From: Psococerastis gibbosa
Taxonomy: Eukaryota; Arthropoda; Insecta; Psocodea; Psocidae
Length of the DNA stretch: 64,000 bases
Direction: 5' to 3'
NCBI GenBank assembly: GCA_963971405.1
Contig: OZ020488.1
Span: 20,355,089 to 20,419,088, forward strand
In this document: positions 45,478-59,502 of the stretch, one piece after another
How the letters are laid out: every line of letters starts with the position of its first letter
Numbering within the stretch: the stretch's first letter is position 1
Made by a program: the position numbers and the translations under genes
The notes under the pieces: model-generated
What the model was told of the DNA's origin: nothing
Database searches by the model: none
Seen by the model: the letters and a program-made list of their open reading frames with translations, nothing else

Positions 45478-48400
45478 TATACATAAACTGTAAATCAATG
45501 TACAATGGAGCGAGAATAAACTCATCACTCCATGGAGAAGACAAATAATTTACATCAGAAAAGAATTTTCCACGATTGAAATGGACCACTAGGGCCAAAT
45601 AGTCAAATATAGTAGCCATTATGGCTTTAGCAGTACACGTGTACATACTACATACTACGTAGCTCTTAATGAGATGCAAGATCACGAAAGTAACACAAAT
45701 ATGTCACGCGGTTAGGCAAATTGTATGGTTAATCTATCACGGAGCACATTGTACTTAAATAAATAACATCTTGTTACGGCTAGAATTAGCACTCCAACGG
45801 TTTTGCGGTAATATCACGATGACATCAACAGAATATCATTTGCCATTAAGTGACAAATATTTAGTTAGTGTGCCCCTGAACCGAAAATATGTCACAAGGT
45901 CGCAGTTATACGCTGCGCTGGCTGGTTCCCTAATTTCTAGGGAATACAATGCGGGACGTTTACAAGAAATTTTTACACCAAGAAATATGATGGTGGAATA
46001 GCCCCCGGGAAACAAGCAAGCTCTAAACAGCCAAACGGCACAATCCTTTTTTTAAAAACAAAACAGACACCTTAATCAGCGGAAAAGGGAGTTAAAAAAA
46101 AGTGAGTTTTCAAAAAAATTTCATTCAACTTGAGTGCTACCCTCGCCCACCGTTGGCATGAGGGGCACTTTAGCTTTTGTTTACTGAAGTAAAAAAGTAA
46201 GAAAATACATGATTTTTTTTATTATTGAAGTTATACTTCTTTACGATCGAGAGTGAATTTTGAGGATGCGCGCGCAGTTCACAGAAAAAGTTCACAGAAT
46301 GAAGCTGCCATTTTGTACCCGTGTTTTAGTTCTATCCATACGTATTATTTCTTGATATAAATCAAAATATTTGTATTTAATATAATTATTAACACTAAAT
46401 ATTATTAAATTTATTACTGTTAAATATTTATTAATACCTAACCTGGTTATTTAATATTTACAAAATAAAGAAATAAAAAGCTTGTGATAAAAATTACAAT
46501 TGAACGTCAAATGTGTTTTAGTTCTATCCGTACGTATTATTTTTATTTTTAATGATGGCAAAGAAGTATATCTTCTTACGCGTGTACATAAGTACACACA
46601 CCCACTTTTATTATTAGACGCCGGCCAAGCATACATTAACCACCAAACGACTTTCTGTTTTATATGAGTCTCCTAAAGTTAAAGATGTGTGGCAAAGGCT
46701 CGGTCATAAGTAGTTTTGTCAAGTATACAATAGTATATATTGTGTATTGTCAATGGCATAGAGTTATAAAAGTCAGAAAAACCTTCAACTAGAGACCAAC
46801 TGACTGAATCAGAGTTGGCGATACTGTGGCTATACATCGGTGCCGCAAGCAGGAAATTATAATATTAGGCGGCTTATTGGACTTTATTCGAACGACATTC
46901 AGTTGACACGTTTTGATTTTGTTACTTTCCTGTTTCACCCTCTTAGTTCATTTTCGTCGCGATGCGTATTTAAATTAGAAATGAATGTCTATGGCATGAG
47001 ACAGTGCAGTATCTAGGGAATATGAGTTCATTCTCATAATGGCTGAAGTTTTAGTAGTTAGAGTAAATAAAATTGTGGCAACAAGTAATTGCTCTGCACC
47101 CCGCAATTTTGCTTGCCTGACAGTGGCAACAGCTACCCTAATGAAGTAGCATGTGTTAAAAAAGTAGGAGGAATTTTTCGACAAAACATGGGCAATGAAT
47201 CCCATGATTTAAATACCGTATCGCAGCAGCACATAAAATGGCAATTCGCAATTTCACCGTCAGTATATTACTCGAACGTCGAGTTTTTTAACTAGGGAAA
47301 TTGCAATTTCAACTTATTATTCCAATGCAAACACCTGTAGACCCCCATAAAACCTGAAAATGACCGTAGTTTTGTACATAACTGGTGTGCTATATCAACT
47401 AGCTCTAAAATTAAATTAAACCACTACCATCTAGTTTTATTAATGCAAGTAAATGAGTTACTAAGCTCATATACTGGCCCGATTCCTGGGGTATAAAAGT
47501 CATTCCAAACAAGGTAATTCAGCTCTTGTAAACTTGTAGGGGCGTATAGGTGTTGAACATTACATACCTATCTTGCCGATCACACTAGCTATACTTGTGT
47601 TATTTCAAATGGTAGTACTTTTTATTTTGGGGATTTTCAGGGACCACACATTGCCGTTTAAAGTTGATGAAAACGTATTAATTAACAGTAGAAACGTAAG
47701 GTGCCTCTTTCGCCCTGTGGTTACTTTATACAAAAACGCTTTCTTTAAATTAAAATAGGTCACAGTATTCTTTGATAGGGCGATGAAAGTTCAAGCTATC
47801 GTATACTGTATAGTGTATATCCACTGACGGATTTACCATTTCGTTTGAGGCGATCTGTCCAATCAAATTAGTTCGGGTTGTTGTTCACTTTTACAATATC
47901 AGACTCCGACGTAGGTTAGCTTACCAACTACTCACTCAGTCAAAATATACTCGTCTTCCGGATGAAATTTAATGCTTTCATATCTGTGTTTCATCCCCAT
48001 TGAGAATTCGCGTAATCAAATCAACACCAAGCCATAAATAGTGCAGAAGACTGTAATTTAGCGAAATTCAACTCCATCGTGTGCATTGCTCGTTTATGCA
48101 GCCATATATCAATCACATAGTCGCGTACATAATGTATGACCTTGTGGTGCCCTGAATGAATCTTTATCTCTGGTTGGAAAATAACCGTGATACTAAAGGG
48201 GGATTCCACTTCAAGCATCCTTCATTAATCCAAAAAGTTCTGTAATTATTCTTAGCTGCTATATCCTGACAAAATAAGTTATGATCCACTACAATGAGGA
48301 GTGCTTTTCTGAAACAATCGTTTCATCTTACTTCTCTCTCCCTTTCTGCCAGTATTAATATATCAACAACTTAAAAAAAAACATTCAAGAAATCAAGGAA

Positions 48401-49934
48401 ATGGTTTTGATAAAATTCAAACAAATAATAGAAAGTTTACAGCTTCAAGATAAGTAGATAACGGCCACTGACCAGTCAATGTACAAAATTGAATCATCGT
48501 TTGCTCACAAATGAAATAAATATATAACGACTATTCTGTAACACGAGCACCCTGGTAGATTTACATAGTACACACGCTTCTACGCTGCATTACGTTCATT
48601 TTGCATTACAATAAAGTAATTAACCATGCCAGTTCTTATTACATAATAACAATGAAAAATAAAAACCATTTAATTTTCAGTTTTCACAAGATTCAATAAA
48701 TATAATAGTATTAAATGTACGCATTACAATGCAAAAAATAAAAAAAAAGTAATTATGTCCTGCACACATCTACGTACAGCCGCGGTTCAGCAATTGTACT
48801 GGAGTTTAATTTTATCAACAAAATTATTAGAAACAATTGTTTATTCATAATAGCCAGTGTTACATCTCTGACCCTATTTGATGGTCGTCAAATTCTCACT
48901 ATTAAATACATTAATCTGCAAAGTTTCCTTCAAAAAGTGCCATCCATCGGATTTACCTTTAATATTATCTTCCCGATTAATAACAATGTTCATGTACTTA
49001 AACCTTCCAACATTCAACCTATAAGAGCTAATATGCTGTTATTTAAGAAAAATTCACCAATGAAATTGGCGAGCTCATGAGCTACCTTTGTTGGTAATAA
49101 CAGGCTTCATTCTCAGTCATTAACAGTGCCGTCCCTTGTTATTCCCTATCTTCATTCGCCATCTTAATGCGGCTTTCTTCTTCGACGGTTGCACTATCTC
49201 TATCTTGTTTTACTTTGCATGAGTATTTCACCATAGCAGCCACCAGCTTGCTTCAGGGCGCAAAGTACGCGTTTTGTTGCGCCGCCGTCAAGCAGTATAT
49301 CTCATTGTTATCAGTTCGCTGTGACAACTAACAAAGCTATTCACAGCATTGTAGTACTTGAACACCGCGAGGTACATCACAACCCATTAACGATGATCGA
49401 GACTCCAATCACTTTCGTAACTGACAGCGTTAATCTGGGTCGAGTGGTTTCTTTACGGCATATTGTGTCTGTTTGACGTAAAATATTAGCTACACTAACA
49501 GCCAATCCCAATACAATGCAATCAACGGAAAGGGTTGGTATGAGAATCCCTTTCTGTTCATTGTATTCTCTGGTAACCCCTAGACTTTTTCCCTTGGCAC
49601 AGGGACATAGTTAGGCTTCAATGCTAACATGAAACCTTCCCCTTATATTTTTCGGGAGGGAGAAAGCAGCCGGGATCCCTCCTGGTATCCACCATTTCCG
49701 GGAACGAGGTAGGGGACCTCCATTTCCCCCCTTTCTTCCTTCTTTTCAACGGAAGGGGCAACTGGTACAAAAATGAATCTCTTGCAGGCCTACTATGGCC
49801 ATTATTTATCTAATAAGGTGTAGGAGAACTGTTTACAAACTAGGCTTTACAACAGATGACGAATTTCCATGAAATATCCATAACTAGGAGTAGACGTAGA
49901 AGAAATGTTCCCCTTAATTTCGATATATAGTGTG
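45478..49934. other. Long unassigned stretch
   Basis: Holds a 30-bp direct repeat, GTGTTTTAGTTCTATCC then TACGTATTATTT, at 46321-46350 and 46513-46542. GGCCTACTATGGCC near 49789 resembles the start of the TACTATGCCG foldback. AT-rich stretches at 48540-48860 are repeat-free by eye. No gene recognised. Confidence 0.4.
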
Positions 49935-50322
49935 CAGTCGGCACGAACACCGATTGGCCAGTAATTGAAGGCGCATAAAAATGCCAGGTTAGGTGTGGTC
50001 CACGCAAAGCCGTAGCTATAGATTTGCGACGGGGGGGGGGGGGGGGGGTCGAAATTCTAGACTCTAGAGGCTACAATAGTAGTTTATACGGAGCTTAAGA
50101 AAGCAAAACTGGATTTTGGTAAATACAACAAGAAGAAATATAGAAAGAACAGAACAAATTTATTTTTAAAAACGACCTTTTGAAGGGACTGGCAAAGAAT
50201 GGAAGTATACGAAACTATTTTGTGGATGGAATTTTTCCCGACGGGGGGTCCAGACCCCTGGATTTCATAGAAATTCGACTTTGTAAAAAATAAATCGAGT
50301 AGGGGGTGTCCGATTTTCTCTG
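49935..50322 (+). repeat. Shared-ends repeat, copy 2
   Basis: Starts GGCACGAACACCGATTGGCC and ends AAATTCGACTTTG, a short A run and GTAGGGGGTGTCCGATTTTC. A G run occupies about 50032-50048. The last 60 bp align with copy 1 and the last 45 bp with copy 3. Confidence 0.4.
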
Positions 50323-50454
50323 AGCACAAGCAATATAGCAACATAAAATTATATAATGGAAAGCATGTGACAATAAGTAAAGAGGTGTCATGCCGACAAG
50401 GACAGTTTAGTGACCCCTTGATGACATCCGAGAGATTTCCGTGTTGTGAGCAAG

Positions 50455-50558
50455 ATGGCTACTCAAGTACAGCGCAGCGTTTCCACAGAGGTATTACCTA
50501 ACGGCGCGACAGGGGGATACACTTGTCGGTTGAGAAATCGACTTGAAAGACAACACCC
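50455..50558 (+). CDS. Possible first coding exon of unknown gene (weak)
   Basis: CAAGATGGC gives an ATG in a strong context, followed by 34 open codons (starting MATQVQRSVSTEVLPNG, ending RLRNRLERQHP). ACCC-GTGAGTGC at 50555-50566 is a near-consensus donor, and a stop follows at once if unspliced. The stretch is GC-richer than its surroundings. I do not recognise the peptide and no downstream exon can be linked, so this is speculative. Confidence 0.15.
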
Positions 50559-50986
50559 GTGAGTGCAACTGAAAATACACAATATAATACTAAACATCAC
50601 TGTCTGCCTTTCTCACCCAATAAGTCAAGCCGCAAGCGCATAGTATAGTAAACAGAAAAATGAATGAACACGGAACAGATTAGTGAATCTTTACAAATTA
50701 TTGTCGACATCGCTATTAATTTCTAGATATAAAACAACGCCGAGTTTTATGTTAGCGGGCTTATAAGTTATAACTCAAGAATGGCTGGACCAATTTGAAT
50801 GATGATGAATGATCAATGGTTTGTAGGATTCATCATCGCCCCAACTAGTCCTCTCTACCTTCAAAAACATCTAAAAAATAATTGATAAATATATATAAAT
50901 AAATAAAACAAAAATCTGAAACTGATTACTGAAACAACGTCAGCCGAAACACCCATTAGCTCGGAACACGACATTAATTTACTGTT

Positions 50987-51090
50987 AGGACATGTAGAGT
51001 AGTGGTACGGACTCCGACTTTCACCCGAATTGTTGTTGGTTCGAGTCCCACACTTGATATATTTTCTGGACGTGCTTTGAGAGGGCTAGG
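50987..51090 (+). mobile_element. tRNA-derived SINE (family 1), copy 8, 3'-truncated
   Basis: Head AGGACATGTAGAGTAGTGG with A box, GACTTTCACCCGAA and B box GGTTCGAGTCC are well kept. The body stops after TTTTCTGGACGTGCTTTGAGA, so the tail is lost. Confidence 0.85.
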
Positions 51091-53081
51091 GTAGTTTTTG
51101 TAATTATTTGGAAGGAGTCAACTTATTAGTCAAGTGGTTTTATTCGTCAGTCAGGGTGGACATTACTCAGATTTCTCTGCTGCCATGTCGCTGCAAGCAT
51201 GAGTACCAACATGAAGCAAGGGGTTCCCACAATTTGAGCCAATGGCTGGCATATAATATACAGTATGTGTCACGAATTAATATTGCGATTTTGGAGATGA
51301 AGTCCAGGAAAAAATTTACCTGATAGATTTACCGATAAAATAAGTATGAAAAATAAATAAAATAAACGGAAAAGGTCATCTTATCATACGCTAATCAACT
51401 GCTTTCTACAGTAGTTTCGCCACCACTGTCCTTAAAAAGAACTAATAGTGGATACATTTACTTTTCAAGAAATTAACCGCCAGCTAAGTCACAAGGGTCA
51501 GCCAGTCGCGACTTACCGTTTTTCCACACAATTTTAATTTAAAATTCTCTTGGTAAGTGGGCCCGTATCTTTGACCAATCTCATGCCCGCATGCTTGCAG
51601 TACCATAACGTCCTTTTTACCCTCTGGTGACCAAGGCGACGCGGCGGTACACAAGGGCATGTGGGTCAGAGATGTACACAGAGCGGTTGCATCACAGTAT
51701 TATAATGTCATCAATTAAAACCTACTGAGGGGTTTTACTTTTAGAGGATTACCCAGTGGTGGCTCGTGGGGTCAAGTTTTGGGAAGGCTGCCATTAATGT
51801 CAAACTGAGTCAATCTAATAAAAAAAACCTCAATGATATGAAATTAAATGCGGAGGACAAATTGAAGGTGTCCCATGCAATGGGATGGGGTCGCACTTGC
51901 CCTGAGAATAAAGTTAACATACATCTGATACAGTTCAAGTTCACGCTACGCTAATTTCATGAATTATGCACTCACTCAACTTTCCAAGACTAGTGAAACA
52001 GAATGCTTAACATGGCATTATTTCTACTTAGCGTGCTAATTAATACTCTGTTGAGGTAAAGCCCCGTCAAGTCAACTATTACGTCAATATTATAAGTTTC
52101 GGTTTCCAATTTTGAGGGATTCAGCTATATCATCCTATTATCCCAGAATAACCATTCCAAAATGACCAGATCTCTAATAACGTGAACCTCCCTATTACAA
52201 ACCACGAACCCGATAAATTGGCTAAAATCGGGTGAAACAACCCGAGTAATCTCTCAAAAATAGCTCTGACTGACGCGGAATTAAAGCAATTAAAAGTTTT
52301 GCTGTGTTTGGTGCAGTATTGATCGGGTCATTGAGATTAGCACGTCGTGTTGTATAATCGCGAAATACAGTGAAATTGTTGCTATGGTTTGTTCATTACC
52401 TTTTACCTACCCAATAAATATTATTAGCCAACCGGGAATTAACCTTACGACTCGGCCGCATGCATCCCGTATTACCTACGTGTTTTATGGTCTTGTGGGA
52501 ACCTCCATCTGGATCGCTAGTCCCACAATTTCCAGCGCATGGATGTCACAGCCTATTTTATTGCTGGTTTTCTATAAATATCTAACCATTTTACCCCAGC
52601 TGCTAGAATTTATCGTCACGAACCACATCATGTCATAGCAACCAATAATTATAATGTGATTAAGAGGACCAAACACGCACTTGTTGAACGCTTTTCGTTC
52701 CCTTAATTTGATAATTATGAGGCTATTTAACCGTCGACCTGCACTAAGCACTTGTAATGCGATCAGGAATTAAATTAAAATTTAATGCTAAATCATTATT
52801 TTGCATTGAAAAAATGTCGACCTATTTTTCCATTAAACAAGCATATTTTACGTTAGGAAATACCAAAATAACCTCAAACAAGAATCAAACCACCCAACTA
52901 AATTCAAATTTACAAATCGACAAACATCAAAATATTCTAAGAGAATAAGAATAATTTCTTTTAAATTTTAAGAGCACCCACAAAACAATTAATATTTACA
53001 TGAAAGTAATAATTTAATATAATATTATTTTCACATGCTCAATCAGAAAGCAATTTTGTGTTATTTTGCTTTATGCTTTAT
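51091..53081. other. Unassigned DNA
   Basis: CAGTGGTGGCTCGTGGGG near 51754 resembles the end of some DNA elements but has no partner. The part at 52640-53060 is AT-rich and otherwise featureless. Confidence 0.4.
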
Positions 53082-53266
53082 TTTTTATTTTTTAAAAGGT
53101 AAATCCCATACAAACAATTCAATGAATGTATCCGATTGACCTCTTCAGTCGCCTCACTATGTTACCTAATAGGTACTTGTGTCGAGTAACGACACGTCTC
53201 CGATCGCATGGCGTGTAGAGACTCGCACATGTACAAGCGCGCTACCACCTGGCCATCGCAGTCGAT
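53082..53266 (-). mobile_element. Poly-A SINE-like repeat (family 2), copy 2
   Basis: It is the reverse of 20033-20218 with about 95% identity by eye. The A-rich tail appears on the plus strand as TTTTTTATTTTTTAAAAGG at its lower end. The upper end is TGGCCATCGCAGTCGA. Confidence 0.75.
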
Positions 53267-54021
53267 AAATGCTACAATGCTACAATAATTTTGGTGAACT
53301 TTCCATAGAGATCCGAAATACCGAGCCTCGCTGACTCGCTCTGATCGGTAGGGTGAAACAAGCATTTTTCCTATACGAAAGTGGTCAATTGATTTCATAG
53401 GACGCCATATATCGTCCGTCGTTCTCTGTTACATGTTCCTCTTTCATTAAGCCCTATTCTTTCTCGACTGGCGGTACTGTTGCATCTGCGGTAAAGTTTT
53501 TAAACTGTACATATAAAAAGCAAAACCATTTTTTTGCACATTTATTCGCTGTCATATCAGGCCCTCATTGATCTATTCAACGCATTCAATACAATCCAGA
53601 TCAACCATTAAAAATGGTACGCACTACCGGAAGACGTATATAAACCTGTGCGCTGTGGGGAATAAAGCATATGATTGCCAGTGTACGATATATTCCAGTC
53701 AGGTCGCGATGTTATGTTGTGGCTAATAGTACGACACTGCCGCGTTTCCTGTCACAAATGGCCCGTGTGAAGCGCTCTTTTTAACATAACAATATGTGGT
53801 ACCAGCTATTCTGCTATTGTATTTTCTTTAGATTTATTATGATAAATGCAGCTGCCCAATCATAACTCCTGATAACCGGAATCGCAATGTTGTCACAACA
53901 TTACCCATCAATAATTTCTACAAGGGAAGCCAAGAATTATTTATTCAGCAAACACATACAATAACATGCCTTTAACTCCTTCTGCTATGTTAGTTTTTTT
54001 TAAATAGTATATAAAAGTAAT
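53267..54021. other. Unassigned DNA
   Basis: Nothing recognised; a 78-codon minus-strand ORF at 53162-53398 partly overlaps the SINE. Confidence 0.5.
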
Positions 54022-54510
54022 TTCGAACATCGACTTGGATATAAGGAAAAGACTTCTCAAAACTCTAGTGTGGAGTGTGCTCTTGTACGGAAGTGAAACA
54101 TGATGCATTTACGAACATGATAAAAAAAAACTGCAAGCCTTTGAGTTGTGGTGCTACAGAAGAATCTTGAATATCCCATGGAGAGACCACATAACCAACG
54201 AAGAAGTGCTCCATAGAATAAACAAAAAAGAGCTATTATGGCCACCATTTCAACAAGAAGAGGCAAATGGATGGGGCATATTCTGAGACACAAAGGGCTC
54301 CTCAAAAACATAATTGACGGTATGGTTGAAGGCACCAACTCAAGAGGACGACAGAGGAAGGAGTACCTAGAGGATCTCATGAAGGACCTAGGGTGCGACA
54401 CCTACAAAGAACTGAAAAGGACCGCACAAAACAGGCAAGAGTGGAGGAGAAAAATACAAAATTCGCTGCAAACCAATCCCTAGATTGCAACTCATGAAGA
54501 AGAAGCAATG
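54022..54510 (+). pseudogene. LINE 3' end fragment (RTE/BovB-like polymerase C-terminus)
   Basis: One frame gives DLDIRKRLLKTLVWSVLLYG, SETW with the Trp codon changed to TGA, then KLQAFELWCYRRILNIPW and TNEEVLHRI. After a one-base frameshift near 54236 it continues with STRRGKWMGHILRHKGLL, EGTNSRGRQRKEYLEDLM and NRQEWRRKI to a stop at 54481. These are standard closing motifs of RTE-like and related reverse transcriptases. A short tail (CATGAAGAAGAAGCA) follows the stop, as in RTE elements, whose 3' UTRs are short. It is a 5'-truncated insertion with few breaks, so moderately young. Confidence 0.85.
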
Positions 54511-57324
54511 TTAGTTAATAAATACAGCCCAATTACCAACAGTAATTCAAACTAAGATTACTTACTGGAATTCAGTGTAAGAAACAACAGCATAACCGCG
54601 AGGGAGTGTTAAGAAGTTTTACAAAAAATTACGGTTGCGAAAATATTTATACCACGGTGTATGAAGAGAAATTGTATCGATCCGAAACATGGGTTTCGAC
54701 ATTCCTGAAATGTTTTCACTGAAGTTGCTTCGGGAAAGGGGAAATCCGCCATTTGCCTCACCGATTGAATTCAGTATTCACTTGGGTAATAACAACCCTT
54801 ACAATTCCAAGGTTGTCTCGTTTTCTACGAACACACAATTTTTATGTCTTCCTATACGTGAATATGAGTTCACTATGCAGAATATGAAAATGAGAGCACG
54901 TTTTAGCGCTACAAAAACATGGTGCAAGGGCTATTCAGAGTAAATTGAATTTCTTTGAATTGGCAAGAATCATAATTATGCTGCAATATTATGCCCACAC
55001 TATTTTTGCAGCATTTATAAACGCAACGAATGTACAAAATACTAGTACCCCTACAATTTCTTCAAATCTGGGCCAATTATTTTACATGATATCAAAAAAG
55101 AAAATTGAAAATAGGTAATCTACCTTGTTTTGCACAGTCAACCTTAAATTAGTGAAATATGCATAAAAAGTGCATGCTTAATATTTACCCAGAAAAGGTA
55201 GATTAAGCTACTATGGTGTGCTGTTCAACTTCACAAAATTGGGAATGTTAAAGTAATCAGTGTGAATCGACAAAATGTTGTTTATATTTTGATAACTACA
55301 ACAGTCAATGTCAATTAGTCAATTCTAATGGTAACACTGTGTGTGCCTAGAGTCTGTAGTACCTGTCTATAACTGCACTATTACATTTCAAACGTACATT
55401 TTAAGCCCAGTTAATAAACATACATAAGCCTACATACGCCATTTATTATAAATCAAGTTATCGTTGGTAAAGCTGCGGAAAGTAGTTTCCTCTGTTTTCC
55501 AACTCCTGCGTTCGGCATTTCTGCTTTAAGCAACCCTGCCAACTTGGGTGGGGGTGGAGTGAGTCTGTTTGTTAACTTGTAACTATTGAGGCGCCCTAAG
55601 GGCGGACTCCTTCACATCAGGGGGGAGGGGAGTTGACTGACAGGGTGGACTTCCTGATTATAGTGGATTCCGAACCACTTGGAGAACATAGAAAGTTACA
55701 CGATTAATTCTGAGGTGACCAGGACTGGACACGCACTTAGACTGAATGGTAATCTCAGCGCGTTATCATGTTCCCCAGCCAACGCTGCGTACACCAGCAA
55801 GTTTACTGCAGTTTTGAACAGGCTCTGTTCAACTTGGTATGGCCGTTGGCAAAAAAAGAAAGTATAGCGGAACAGGCAGAAAGATAGCGGGCAAATTTTT
55901 ACATCCTATAACAACCTAACAGTGAGGTTATATTTCTGTGAACACAAAGTCAATTTAATTCTACAAAAACCAACTGACTCAAATTGAGCCATAAACTCTG
56001 CCTAGGCGGACAATGCACTAATGTTATGCTTAGTTACAATAATTTAGTTAAGAGCAATGCCACAGCACGAACGGTACCATTTCTGAGAAATAGTTAACGG
56101 AAAATCCCATGCATTATCATGTTACGTAAATACTAAAGTCAACTTAATTCTTTCACCCCCAATGTCGCTATGGAATAACTAACCACGGCTCAAAAGTCGT
56201 CTGGTTTCTAAATTCATTAGAAAATACCGGCTTTGAGGTAAAAGGACAAACCCCTTACGTCCGCAGCCGACATGTAATCTCTGGTTTCTGAAAGTGAAAG
56301 CTTTCCTTCTCTCAACAGCCAAATGAGGTAGGGAGGGTGGAAAACAATGAATTTCTCCCCTTTGATCACGTTTCAGCCGCCTCTGCGGCTCTGAGTGAGT
56401 GCCAGGTACATTTTATCATGTTCATCACCCCCTTCTCTATCGCAGCAAACAAACAACGGGGAAAATTCGAATGATTCCAACTATTTGCAAATTAGCAGCG
56501 TTCAGATGATTGAATCCGACCGGGACTTTAAGACGAGTACTGGCTATTTAGTTTACAGTAACAATTTACAGCTCAGCTTGAACCCATGGCAGTTTAAAGT
56601 GTAAAATAATACATTGATACATTAGCCGTAAGATGCGGGGGTTAAACCTCTGTCTCTCAATTTTTGAAGAAAAAAGAAAAGAAATTTTCGATAGCCGTAA
56701 TGAATAGTGAAACGAAAAGTGAAATTGCGTGGCAAACGGCTAACTCCCGTGCAACTGTATTTTAGTCTTATTTAGCGAGTAAAAAAATTAATACTAAGAT
56801 ATTGTAGCGTACTTCAATGTAAAGAAGGCTAATAAATTGGACAAGGAAACAGATTTTTAATTAACTAATTTATTCAAAGAGTAGAGGGTTAAAGTTGTAC
56901 TGTGCAATGCATGTAACAACAGCAAGTACTGCAGCCACAGCAAAGATAGGAGTATTAACTCATACAGTATTTATGGAGGTGCATGCGGCAGGGAAGCACA
57001 GTTCCGGCCACGAGAGTAGGCGAGTGGGTGACCTAGTCCTCCTCTACCCGAAGAGAGTAGTGACTCAGCCATTACTTGTTTAGCTATAAACATGTATACA
57101 CAAACACACATGCACTTACCATGCATGTCCCACCTACTGCACTACATGCTTATGGGTTTATGGTAGGGCAGACAATAAAAATGTCCAGTGGGGTAATGAA
57201 GTAGGCACCGGACGGGGAGAGTTGTCCAAAGTTCCATGTCCTGTTGCAAACCCTCCACCCACGGTCATTCCATGTCCCATATCTTCCCACTAGAACGGGT
57301 GTATTCGTATGGCGAAACCTGAGC
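54511..57324. other. Unassigned DNA
   Basis: An 84-codon plus-strand ORF at 54689-54943 (starts MGFDIPEMFSLKLLRERGN) is not recognisable. G-rich sequence lies near 55546-55630. Nothing else stands out. Confidence 0.4.
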
Positions 57325-57570
57325 TAAATCAGATGAGGAACTGAAGAGGCTAGAAGCGTTTTAAATGTGGCGTTACAAAGGGATGCTTCGGATCAGCTGG
57401 TGGGATCACGAGACGAATGAAAGAGTGCTAGAGGCTATTGAAGAAGAGCGACAGCTGCTATCTCATTCAACAAATAAAAGAGCAAAATAGGCGGGGTATT
57501 TCTTAAGACACGAACACACCATCATTGAGGGCACAGTGGAAGGAACCATCAGAAGAGGGCGGCCGAAGAA
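57325..57570 (+). pseudogene. Old LINE 3' end fragment
   Basis: Plus-strand frames give EELKRLEAF, MWRYKGMLRISWWDH, TNERVLEAI and then FLRHEHTIIEGTVEGTIRRG, RPKKGF. The order matches the reverse-transcriptase tail at 54022-54510, but this copy is far more decayed, with stops and at least one frame change. Its 3' end is not clear. Confidence 0.7.
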
Positions 57571-59502
57571 GGGATTCACTCATCACTGGTCCAGTCCACA
57601 TTATAATGGGCAGCGTGGCACACACCTGGTCATTTCAGTTAACGAAAAAAAATGATCGGCCGTTCTGTCAAGTCGGGCTTGTCTCCGTAGGGGAATGGTG
57701 TTCTTATCGTAACAAGTCACTGAACTCGAAGCAATATTCGGCAGATAATAAGTACGCGAGCAGGTGATGGCCATGGCATAGCATAAGAGGCTATCGCAAG
57801 GTAGAAACCATATGCATCGGTTCAGTCAAGTAAATTAAGTCAGGTTTGTAAAGACTGGTAGATGGGAAATTCATTCCCCAAAACTTTCAGGAGCAACCTG
57901 CCATGACTTTTCAATGGCTGGTTACAGGAGAAGTGGCAGATGGCCCCAAATGCCCCATCTCTCTAGAAAAGAAAACTAACTCCGATCTGCGAACTACGTA
58001 TACATGTAACCAGACGACAAACAGCACAATAAGAAGCAAAATGTCGGATGGAAAAATTTCATGCTAAAATACCAAAAGCAAGGAGCATCGCAAAACCCAA
58101 GCAACAACCCACGCGATGGCAGCAAAATTAGCATGTCAACTAATGCTTAATGATTTAACAGTGTTACAGTAGCACGATCCCATCAAAGGGAACATTTACC
58201 GCAGAACTCGTATAAATTGGGCAAAAAATAACGAACCTTGAAAAGATGAAAAACACAACTGCATAAACGGATCAACTCAGATGGGAATGGTCATTGTTAA
58301 TGATTAATTAATAGAAATTACTCTCATAGAAAAAACACGGGACACCGCCGACCTTGTACGCCGAATCCCGATTACGTAGCCACGGAATTTGTCTGCTTGA
58401 CGCCATAAAAGGACACTTAGCTGGTGTTATTAGTGGCTTAAGGTATTAAAACCCGTTTTAGTGAAGTCTGACATAACTACATCTTGAAACCAATACCATC
58501 AATACAGCAGTCGCTATGTCTACAACACAATAGGCCGATACTATGAGAACATTACATACTTCTACAGGACGCAACCTCACCAGACTAGGTTACACGGCTG
58601 CAGCTATTCATACGATTTTTTATGGCTACTAAAAACCTATTATGTTTGCATATGAATATAAAGAAAGCCATTGGAAGGCGTCACTACAGACTTGCCGGCT
58701 GGAGATAAATGATGGAACATGGAGGCCCGTCGTAAGGCAATCAACGCAGTGTTCAAGGTGGTTTCAATAGCTATGGGCCGACCTAAAACAGCCTGTTTGA
58801 CGGTTACAGAAACAACTGGCCGGACAACTTTTCATAAATATGATGACACCTATCTACAACCCATCATTAACAGTACTTATCTATCTGTTAGTCTTTTCAT
58901 TACGCGGGTTCGAATCCCCTTACCCAATTTTACTTCTCATTATTCTAACTGACACCCTGCTCAGGGCGATTACAAAGCTCACCTAAAATACAAAATTTAA
59001 CTGCCCAATAGTGACAAGACTGACTTAATTTGCATGAAATTAGAGCTAATGGTCTTCTGAGTTTTGATTGGTTGGCAGCAACTCCCAGCATATCATCCTC
59101 CCGCTGTCTCGGTCCTGCGTCTTCGTCTTCAGCTCTTGGTACGTCCTGCGTCCTCTTTAACTTGATCCATAAATTCCTTCTTCGGCCGCTAATAGTACGC
59201 AGACTTTTAATATATCCAAAGAGTCACAAATGATCCGGCTTATATTAACATTAAAAAAAGGTAGGAAGATGCAACACTTCTGAAGCGTATATCTGGTGAT
59301 TTTCCATTTTAAACCCGGGTTAGCTGTAGTATGCCCCTGCAGTAGTTAAAAATAAAACCTTTTACAGACATATGGAGGAAAAGCCTTACAGGTGAAAAAA
59401 ATTAAATGTCACTTGAAAAATCAATCCTAGTAGAGTTGACTAAAATATCACATCGCTTTGAAGAAATATTCCCCAGCATGTTGATATTTTGATACAGCAC
59501 GT
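57571..59502. other. Unassigned DNA
   Basis: GGGTTCGAATCCCC near 58909 looks like a B box, but no A box is found upstream. No gene recognised. Confidence 0.4.

Noticed and set aside
51754-51772. Transposon-like end CAGTGGTGGCTCGTGGGG
   Set aside because: No inverted partner or duplication found downstream.
58905-58922. B-box-like GGGTTCGAATCCCC
   Set aside because: No A box at a suitable distance and no SINE body.
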